Shown here: positions 55,880-64,000 of the stretch, in pieces
Numbering within the stretch: position 1 is the first letter of the stretch
How the letters are laid out: the number at the start of each line of letters is the position of its first letter
Origin: Symsagittifera roscoffensis
Taxonomy: Eukaryota > Xenacoelomorpha > Acoela > Convolutidae
Direction: 5' to 3'
Assembly: GCF_963678635.1 (NCBI RefSeq)
Contig: NC_087070.1
Location: 18,073,318-18,137,317 of the forward strand
Length of the DNA stretch: 64,000 bases
Program-made: the position numbers and the translations under genes
Notes under the pieces: generated by a model
Databases searched by the model: none
What the model saw: only the letters and a program-made list of their open reading frames with translations
What the model was told of the DNA's origin: nothing

Positions 55880-58839
55880 TTATAGTTCGTTATTTCCTGT
55901 GTCGTCAATACCTGGGGGGTCTGATGTTGTTTCTTCATTTGATTGTACTTGATTAATATGTCTTTGATGTTTGGGTGTACTACTTCTGTAGCGATGTTTA
56001 GAATTATTATAATGGTTATTATTTCTATGTGGTGATTGAGAATAATTTCTATATTGATTATTATAACTTGAATGTCGAATTATTTCGTGATCTGTTTTGA
56101 TAATTATCGTTTGTTCTGTGATAGTTTGATCTGTTATATGAGTTATTTCTTGATCGATTGTTCGGGTAATTCTGATTTCGATTGTTCGAATAACTTCTAT
56201 TTCGATTATTTGAATAGTTTCTATTTCTATTATATGATGAATTTCGTGATTGATTGTTTGGATAAAATTTATTTCTTGTGTTTGATTGGGAATTGGATCT
56301 AGAAACAAATTGTGTTGTATTTGAATTTGATCTGGAGTAGTTATTTCGATTATTTGGTCGATTATAATGATTTTGTGAAGAATTCTGTGTATTTCTTCGT
56401 TCTGGTGATCTTCCTCTATAAGTTGAGTTATATGGTGATTGATTCCTTGTGTAATTAGTATTGTTCGGAAGTGGTTTTCCTGAACTGTTGTTGCTGTATA
56501 CATTTTTGTTTGGTAGATTTTGATCTTTCTTCATATATTGATAGAATGATTTATTTGGTTCTTTATATTTTTGAGGTTTGTTTTGGTTATCCTGTTGTTT
56601 TTGTCTACATTCAGAAATACTATGTCCGTATCGTCGGCAATAATTACATCATTTTTTGAAAGATGGTTTGCCTTTAAAGTTTGGGTGTGTTTCGATACGT
56701 ACTGCTAATTGTTTGATGGTTTCATTTGGTAATCTGCGAATTTCATTACATAAAACTCTTTGGTGTTGTTAATTTCTTTCGGAATCAAACATTTTTGAAA
56801 ATTCTTGTGTAAATCTTTTCCAATTTGATTTTATTTCTATTGGCAATACTGAAAACCATTTTTGGGCTGCGCCATCTAAGGTTGTTTGTATCAACGCTGT
56901 GCGTCGATGTATCCAATTTTGATGTAGTGGTGTATTAATTGGTTCAGGTCCTATATTTAAAACTAAATTGCTGTTACTGCATTTAAATAATCTTCTAGAG
57001 AATATTCAGGGTCTGTTCCTGTGAATACCATTTATGGTTTATTTGATGTTATTGATGATCCAACCATAAGGTATGGATTCATTGTCATTTGTAGTGATTC
57101 TGCGGTATTTGGCATTTGTGAAAAATTTGAAAGTTGATTTTTTGTTATTTCGTGTTGTTGAAGGTAATATGGGAGTTGTGTTTCACTTTGCATTTGAGTT
57201 GGTTGATACGAGTGTGTGATCATTGGGTTTTGTGGCTGAATTGGTTGAAAAGATTGTGTATTAGTTGGATTTTGCATTTGTATTGGTTGTTGATTTTGTG
57301 TATCTGTTAGATGTGGAGAAAAAATTCTATGATATGTATATGGTTTTTGCACTCCTTGTCCGCGATATTCTTGAGTATATGGTGCAAAAATACCTGGTTG
57401 TAAATAATCATCATCAGATGATAAGTAATCCCTATGAAGAGGTGCTTTTTTATTTTTCTTTTGTTGAAAGAATGGGTAATTTTCACTACGATCCTGCGGA
57501 GGATGTGAATTAGTTTGAAAATTTACTGAGTTGGTTGTTGTCATTGGGTTATCCCAATATCGAGATCTTACCTGATTTTTATTATTTGTTCGTGGGGGAT
57601 AGTTTGTTTTTGATGAATGTGCGTAATTATAATTGTGTTCTGCAAAAGTGTTTCTTGTGCACGTTCTTCGTGTTTTTGACGGTACTGTCATAGGTCTATA
57701 TGTTTGATAATCCATTTGTGAATATTGTGGAGTAACCGAGGGTTTAACGGTTGATTGTAAGGTTACGTGTGCTAGTGAAGAAGGTGTATTTTTTGGTGTA
57801 GTTAAATTTGGACGTATTGGTGAAATGCTTTGTTGTGTAGTTGTTGTTGTTTGGACGATTTCTTCATTTATAAAGTGTGATGGTGTTTGGATATCTTGAT
57901 GTGTAAGATTCCTAGTTCCATTAAGGTTTTCATTGTGTCTGACGGTTGAATTTAAACTGTTGTTTCGCGTATCAGGTAAAAAATTATTGTAGTTTAATGG
58001 TGTTGCATCAATGGTTAATGGTACTACTCTTACATAATCTCTTTGATAAGATATTGTACTTATTGCTTGACTTGAGATTGATTGTGGGATGTTTATAAAT
58101 GCATGATGAGACCATTCGGGGTCCCAAACGTAGTCTGACTGTTTTGTGATGGCAGTATCATCGTTTGAATTTTGAGGTCTGAAATTTTTTCTTGCTTGTG
58201 AAATTAAATCTATATTATGTGTGAAATAATCTATTGTAAACCATGCCAAATTTTTTTGTAAGTCATGTTTTGTATGTTGTGAAACTTCGTCTTTAGTGAA
58301 ATTTTCTTTAATTATATGTAGGAAAGTTGAAAATAGTGTGATTTCATATCGTACCTTTATATGTTTGGATGTCTCAGTTGTTGAGATATTTGGAATTTCT
58401 GTTTTTTCTAATATTGAAATATAACTATATATTACTGCAAAAACTTCGTTAGTAAATATGGAGTTTGCTCTTTGTGAGTTATGATATTGTACGCTTTTAA
58501 TATATTCTAAGAATACTTTTGAAAATTCTAAGTCAAGGTTGTCTGTTTGAATTACATATTTGAGGTGATTCGGATTTGGTGTGCTGAATTCTATGGTGTA
58601 GATTCCGTATTGTTGTGTTAAATTACATATATCTTTCAGATAATGTTCTATAATTTGTCTTTTGATTTTTACATCTGGGAATTCTGTTTTGCATGGGGGC
58701 TGATTCCGGGTTCAAACAAATTTAGGAGTAAATTCTTGCAAAAGTCATGCTGCCCTCTATTATCGGGTGCATCTACGAGGAAGGGGTAAATGTCGTCGTC
58801 ATCTGGACTATCGTCACTTTGAGTGTGGCTGTGGCTCAT
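55880..58839 (-). pseudogene. gag region with CCHC zinc knuckle, several breaks
   Basis: A likely start is ATG 58839 with an acidic N-terminus (SDDSPDDDD). Frames then break repeatedly until 58249, from which a 405-codon Gln/Thr/Pro-rich stretch is open to 57032. Further on, capsid-end-like text, with a TAA near 56768, leads to a perfect zinc knuckle CNYCRRYGHSISEC at 56648-56607, directly preceded by TGA. An Arg/Asn/Ser-rich repeat region follows (56534-56061), as in nucleocapsid proteins. The last part (to TAA at 55882-55880) is in another frame, the same as pol. Gag would form the particle and bind RNA. Confidence 0.7.
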
Positions 58840-60519
58840 TTTTTTGTTTAATGACTGTTAATATATAACTATCGATGTGTCTAATTGGTTGATTCCAATT
58901 ATACAAGTGTACTGGTTTGTGTTTATATTGCTTTTTTATTCTTCTTTTTCCTCTTTTTGATAAATTTGAAGTTGTTTCTGAGTCGGAAAAATATAATTGA
59001 TTGTGAATGGGACAATTTTTATCAATTGATTCTTTTAATTTTTAGAGTTCATCTAAATTGTTGGCTTCTGATTCTGAAAATGCGTTTCTATTTTTTGAAA
59101 ATCTTTTTCGTGTGATTTGTCTTTGTTTGTTTATTAATTTTCTTTTTATTGTTAGTCGTTTTGTTCTAATATATCCAACTGTTTGTGTATGAGGTGTGAT
59201 TACAAGATCGAATTTTTTGTGATCTATTTCTCAGTTGTGTAAAACGATTGTTTGTTTATTTCCTAGATTTTTTAATGACATAAGTTTTAGGATGAGGGAT
59301 GCAAAAAGTTGTTAGATGATGTCTACTTTCTTAAACTGTTAGTCCTTACAATTTTTTTGGTTAGCTTAACCTGGGTCTATTTGTTCATGGTTGGAGAGAA
59401 AAGTATATCGATTCCGAAGAATGATTTTTTACTTTCTCGTGGCTAGTATAAGCTAAGGTGTTAACTTACTTAATCTTATTTAGGGGTAGTGATTGTGTTC
59501 AAGGGCTGGAGAATAGTAAATCGATCCACAAGGTTCAGGTATAATTAGAACGCGAGTAGTTCGTTAGATACTATTTTAAACTTACTAAGTCTAAGATTTA
59601 TCCTGGGTCTGGTAAGAGGAGGGTTCAAGTGAAGGATGAATAAACGAAGTTCTTCACTGTTTATCCTAATTTGAATGGTTAGTTTTGTTGAAAAATTTCT
59701 ATTAGTCTTGGGTTTTTTGGAAGGGTTGGATAGTGAATCGACGTTTGAGGTCGTTAGACACTTGCTAAGTGGGTGGGGGAGATAAAAATTGTTCTTTTTG
59801 ATCCAAGGAAAGGCCTTGATGATCAGGTTTTTAAATTTAGTGAAGTAGGAAATTAATTAATATCCAAGGATAAGCCTTGATGATCTGATTTAAAAATTAA
59901 GTGAATTTAAGTTTAAAATGGTTTAAATTTGTTTAAGAAAAAGATTTAGTTTTTTAATGATATTAGTGAGCTTATGATTGCTGTTATGTTTAGGTGATGA
60001 AGCTGGGACAACAGATGATTTTATGATTACTAACAACTTATTGTCATGCTACTAATTTTTGTTTTGATTTTCAATAAATATTTTCCAAACATGTTTTATA
60101 TAATACTGCAGAATTTAAGAAAACGATCTGAGATCTTTTTATTAATCGTTATTGTATATTAATAATTTTGTTTAGCGCCTGAAATGATCATGAAGATTGA
60201 CTTCAAGATTTTATGTTTGCAAATGAAAATCTAAATTCATTGCTAATAAAATTCTAAATATAAAAGTCTGTGTTGGCTTTTGCCGTACTATCATATAACT
60301 ATATGGTAAGTTTCTACTTTGTCGTTTGTCGTCTCTGGTTCGAGGTCTTCTTACAATTCCGGGTAGTTCTGTTATCGTTCGGAATATTGGCTCTGATCTA
60401 TTGAGTCGTAGAGACATTTCGATTAAATTATCGTCGTATAACATTTTGAAAATGTTTTGTCTAAATTCTAATCTATTTTTGGTTAATTCTAAGCTATTAA
60501 GGTCTTGTTCGAGACTTAT

Positions 60520-60529
60520 GGTCGCACCA
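60520..60529 (-). other. Primer-binding site
   Basis: On the minus strand TGGTGCGACC begins two bases after the 5' LTR. TGG complements the CCA end of a tRNA, as in most LTR elements. I cannot name the donor tRNA with confidence. Confidence 0.6.
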
Positions 60530-60531
60530 GA

Positions 60532-60941
60532 TGAGTTAGGACCGATGTGGTTAACTCATAGAGTAATTTCGGATAGGGTACACCGTCTGCTCGTCACGCT
60601 ATCATATTTTCGGCCGGATAGATTCGTGCAACTTCTTAGTCTAATACCGATCCTAATCTTACTCTTATACTATCTAGTCTCAGGTTGTTTAACTAATCTC
60701 TGCTAGGCTCAATAGATCTAGGGTATACTTTTTTATTGCGGTTGCTGAAGTTCTCTTGGAGAGGCAACTAATTTCGAAGTTAAATTCAAATCTCTCTGGT
60801 GCTGAAATTACAAGTAATTTCAGCACTTACAAATAAGTGGGTTGTTAGTTAGATGGATCATGATTGGTTAATATTAAATACTTTACAGTGGTAAAATATC
60901 TAATTTATCCAATCATAAAATATAGTTTAGATCAGGTTCCA
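60532..60941 (-). repeat. 5' LTR of the 18.5-kb element
   Basis: The 410-bp repeat has TG...CA ends and holds the perfect palindrome at 60799-60826. Its AATAAA on the minus strand lies at 60737-60732. CTATATTTTATGATTGG near the U3 start contains a TATA-like string and an inverted CCAAT. Confidence 0.95.
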
Positions 60942-60945
60942 ATAG
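60942..60945. other. Target-site duplication, right copy (ATAG)
   Basis: It repeats the ATAG at 42408-42411 and directly follows the LTR end CA. Confidence 0.7.
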
Positions 60946-61189
60946 ACTAACTTTCGAAGTTTTGTAACTAACTGTCTATTAGATGTTTATGAAGGAGCTC
61001 GTTTTTATTTTAAAAAATAGTTTGAATTGATTGAATATATTTGCGCTTCAAAAGTCATTTTTAATTTAGAAATATCCCGCCAAGTGGATTCACTGCACGT
61101 GAAAGGGTTTTTTTTGTTGATGATTGCGTTCTTTTACAATTAAACAACAAATAATTGAAAATCATCTAAAATGTTAGCTTTTCCGAATT

Positions 61190-61235
61190 CCCCCCACCCC
61201 CACCTGCGAATTTGGCTCTTTTTCCTCCCCCGGTA
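61190..61235. repeat. Terminal fragment of the GGCTCTTTTTCC MITE family
   Basis: CCCCCACCCCCACCTGCG and then GGCTCTTTTTCCTCCCCC resemble the two ends of the family placed almost back to back, as after loss of the interior. Confidence 0.4.
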
Positions 61236-61292
61236 ATTATATCCACACATTAACGTTCCAATTATATCCTCACTATCCGTAATGATTTATAC

Positions 61293-61491
61293 GGCTCTTT
61301 TTCCTTTTCCCCCCATCTCACACGAGCTTCAATATTTTAGTGTAACGAGTGGTTTTACGAGGTTGAGTATGAAGACCAAATATGTTTGTCGTGGCCTTAT
61401 TAGTCTATATGTAGAATTTCATAATAATCGGACAATGTGGTCAACAAATTTACATGTAAAATTTTGCAGGTGGGGGGAAAAGGAAAGAGCC
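61293..61491. mobile_element. hAT-type MITE with perfect 8-bp target duplication
   Basis: The termini GGCTCTTTTTCCTTTTCCCC and, from the right, GGCTCTTTCCTTTTCCCCCC are inverted repeats of about 28 bp. ATTTATAC flanks both sides (61285-61292 and 61492-61499), a perfect 8-bp duplication as made by hAT transposases. The 91-codon frame across it is incidental. Confidence 0.88.
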
Positions 61492-61499
61492 ATTTATAC

Positions 61500-62043
61500 T
61501 ACTATATATACTGAAATTTATTTAAATGGAAACATTTCAATTATGATATTAAGTTGATTAATATCGATGACTTCTTTTACATGAACTGAATATTGATTGA
61601 GTATTTATTCAAACTGCCTCACCTAGACCTCGCCTTGACCTCACCTAGTTGATTTTATATCATCTGTCAGTTGATTTTTTATGGCTATAGTAGGCAAGTT
61701 GGGGGGTCTCTACTGGGAAAGGTTTGGGTGGCTATAATTTTTTTGATACTAGGCTGGGGGGCTATAATGGGAAAGACCCAAAATTGATGCTCGTGCGAGG
61801 TGGTGGTGGTGGGGCGGGGGGGAGAGGGAGGAAAAGAAGCCAAGATGTTTTAGTTGATCAAGCTGAGAAAAACTTGCAACCACTCTCCTCCCCCTCTTTA
61901 TGTGTTTTTTTTTAGTTTCATATGAATAAGTTTGGTTCTGAACCTACGGTTAATTACTTATTTTCCCGTTCCCTCCTCTTTTGATGATGTTTGAGTGTTC
62001 ATGTACGAAAGCCAATTAAAATTTTTTTGCTCTTCTTAACTGT
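61500..62043. other. G-rich and AT-rich spacer
   Basis: At 61700-61830 GGCTATAAT and GGGAAAG(G/A) recur as a loose direct repeat, and 61799-61832 is a run of GGTGGTGG and GGGG blocks that could form a G-quadruplex. No gene is supported. Confidence 0.4.
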
Positions 62044-62531
62044 AACCAAACTGCTCGTATCAAGGCGAAGCCCTGAATGCTCCGACTGCTTTTTGAGGTA
62101 TATAGAGCATTATTAACTCGAAAAAAAAAGAAATGTAGAAAAAAAACGAAAAACATTTTTTTAAATTGACATTTTTTTGTGATTGACTTCGCTTCTAATA
62201 ATCAATCAATTAAGGCAAACAAGCTTCCTTCAACCAATTTGGAATGATTGCTGAAACGGATTAAATTCTCCGCTTAAGTGTTATTGCGCGAAATATATCG
62301 CGCATTATTTGTCCCAACTTGGTCAAACTGGCAATCTTTAAACCCCCATAACTGTACAAAAAATGATCACAGGCAATTTTTTTTTCAGTTTTAAGCTTAA
62401 GACAATAAAACCTTCTGAATGATATAAAACAATTCCGTAAAATTGGCTAGTTAAAAAGTCGAAATTTGCCTGAAGAAAAAAACCCGCCCCAAGCACAAAT
62501 ATTCCGTTACTTTCGTCTTGAAAGTCGGAAC
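62044..62531 (+). mobile_element. Helentron-like non-autonomous element, copy 7
   Basis: It begins AACCAAACTGCTCGTATCAA with a near-perfect left hairpin and ends TACTTTCGTCTTGAAAGTCG then GAACAGT. The interior is shared with the other copies with small deletions. Confidence 0.75.
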
Positions 62532-64000
62532 AGTAGAACATATCAGATTGAACGAGCGAATAAAGTATTTTAGAATTCCTTTTGTGTAAAATAGTTTGTG
62601 AACAACTTTTGGTCAATTTCATATTGTTATTTGAGGGAGGGGTGAGAAACTCGAAAAAGCCGATTAATTAAAAATATTCTAACCAAATGTACAACATCAT
62701 TATCACTCTTCGTAAATTGATTCAGTAAAACAAAAAATCGAGAAAAGGCAAGAAAAGGAAATTCGCACTCAGTAAAAAGATAAAATAATCAATTATATGA
62801 CAATTACAATGGTAATATGAAAATTATAATTATCAAAATTGTAAATGATTACAAGCGCCAAACTTAGATGTTTAAAGACTTATAATCCATTGTAATGATA
62901 ACATTTTTCGTGAAATTATGGTAAAATTTGATCAATTATAATTAATTATATTTTTTCCGAAACTCTCTTATACTCTCTTATCATCTCTTATAATTTATTA
63001 GGATCCAATGTAATAGATTATAATCCCTTTTTCTGTCGAAAATCTCTAAAAGTCAGATGTCGTGTCACACTTTGGTTCATCAGAATTTAAAGTTTTACCA
63101 CGAAACAAAAGCTTCATAGAGATCCCATCATATTAGTTGAAAAGTTCACGCGGTATGTGAAAAATGACTCTTCCAAAAAAATCATGAAACTAAATAATTG
63201 TGCTGATATTAATTGATTTTAAATATTGAATTTAAAATCAATTTTAAACTGATTTTAAATTCAATATTTTTTTCTCATTTTTAATAAGACTGGTAATAAA
63301 AATCATAATATAATCGATTATTAATGCTTTTCCAATATAGTTTTTTCAGCCTAGTTGCTTTAGGCTTATAGCCCTTCTATTTTGTCTTAGCAAAAAAAAA
63401 CAATATGACTTCATTCAAAAGTGCGTTCATGTAAAAGTGAATCCGTATTTTTGGCTAGTGAACTAAACACTGCAAAGAGTTTCGACCTAAGTTTTAATAA
63501 ATATGCATGCATATGTCATTTCACTGTGTAGGTTTTGTTTCGTTTATCTGATGCTTGTACTAGTAGGCTATGATTTTCAGGTCTGTAACGGTAAAGACCC
63601 AGTTTGCTTACTTTGTTCAGTTGTAATGAAATTTGACATATAAACTATACATATTGTTATAACAAAAATCTCGAGACCCGCATTTTGATTAAATTTGTGA
63701 TTTTTATCCACTTCCCCCACTTCTAAAAATTTTATAGTTGTTTTCGTCTTTTTGTGGGTAAACGCGGGATTTGTTGCTCTAAGGTATTAAGAACAAGCCT
63801 TTTCTCAATTGTTAGGTTCTTCACCATGCATTCATACAAAAAATTTAATTAGCTGTTTCACGTAAATTTATTGAATTATGACAACGTTTAACTAGTTTTT
63901 CGAAAATGAAATTGAAAAGTGGGGTCGGTGGATTGCAAAAGAGCCATTTTTTGACTTTTATTCACAACGCTTTTTTCCTTTTCTTTTTCATTGCAATATA
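62532..64000. other. AT-rich DNA with one strong hairpin
   Basis: At 63221-63240 and 63250-63269 two perfect 20-bp inverted arms flank a 9-nt loop. Nothing else was found: no gene, RNA gene or repeat with clear ends. Confidence 0.45.

Larger units (their letters stand above)
42412..60941 (-). mobile_element. Complete 18.5-kb envelope-bearing Ty3/gypsy-type LTR retrotransposon
   Basis: It is bounded by two 410-bp direct repeats with TG...CA ends and by a 4-bp duplication. Reading on the minus strand the order is LTR, primer-binding site, gag, protease-RT-RNase H-integrase with GPY/F, two small membrane ORFs, Ser/Pro-rich ORF, envelope-like gene, accessory ORF, non-coding tract, LTR. Integrase follows RT/RNase H, which is Ty3/gypsy order. 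At 18.5 kb it is far larger than the usual 5-9 kb of such elements. Gag, pol and env contain stops or frameshifts, so this copy is not expected to be autonomous. Confidence 0.92.

Noticed and set aside
56061-56534. Arg/Asn/Ser-rich product as a separate RS-type RNA-binding gene
   Set aside because: It lies directly after the gag zinc knuckle in the same frame, so it is the nucleocapsid tail of the retroelement.

Overview
This is a window of an animal nuclear genome, almost certainly an invertebrate. The only recognisable conserved host gene is an Sp-family zinc-finger factor with a Buttonhead box, which is a metazoan family. The DNA is very AT-rich, genes are sparse and intron-type splice signals are present. 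Most of the structure comes from transposable elements. I cannot name the species from sequence alone.

Layout. 1-4403: the 3' end of a large LTR retrotransposon on the + strand (envelope tail, a long accessory ORF, a ~1.6 kb non-coding tract, 3' LTR). 4404-18650: AT-rich DNA with a tRNA-Lys-type SINE (about 6080-6276), two candidate small genes (7803-8111 and 11910-12386), two copies of a Helentron-like non-autonomous family, two copies of a CAGGGGCG-ended hAT-like family, and several tandem repeats (15031-15140, 15660-15900, 15980-16720). 18890-20358: the large 3' exon of the Sp-like gene on the minus strand, with several kb of upstream non-coding DNA. 23250-28930: microsatellite, two hAT-like repeats, a decayed LTR (about 24504-24856), a 444-bp terminal-inverted-repeat element with a 9-bp target duplication, and another Helentron-like copy. 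30016-33869: a decayed BEL/Pao retrotransposon with a large internal deletion, followed by the start of its 3' LTR. 37850-41640: a nest of Helentron-like elements and hAT-type MITEs. 41823-42014: a small intronless gene for a secreted cysteine-containing peptide. 42412-60941: a complete, 18.5-kb, envelope-bearing Ty3/gypsy-type LTR element on the minus strand, with TG...CA LTRs and a 4-bp target duplication. 60942-64000: a MITE with a perfect 8-bp target duplication, another Helentron-like copy and AT-rich DNA.

The most notable object is the 18.5-kb element, the same family as the copy at the window start. Read 5' to 3' on the minus strand it carries: LTR, primer-binding site, gag with a CCHC knuckle, an in-frame TAA followed by CTA, protease, reverse transcriptase, RNase H, integrase with GPY/F module, two tiny membrane ORFs, a Ser/Pro-rich ORF, an envelope-like glycoprotein, a long accessory ORF of no recognised family, a non-coding tract with splice-like signals, and the 3' LTR. 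Several ORFs meet at ATGA stop/start overlaps. The two LTRs differ at about 10 of 410 positions by my hand count, so the insertion is fairly young, yet gag, pol and env all carry stops or frameshifts.

Boundaries of repeats and breaks were read by eye and many are good only to tens of bases. Functional calls rest on motifs I could see, not on database searches.
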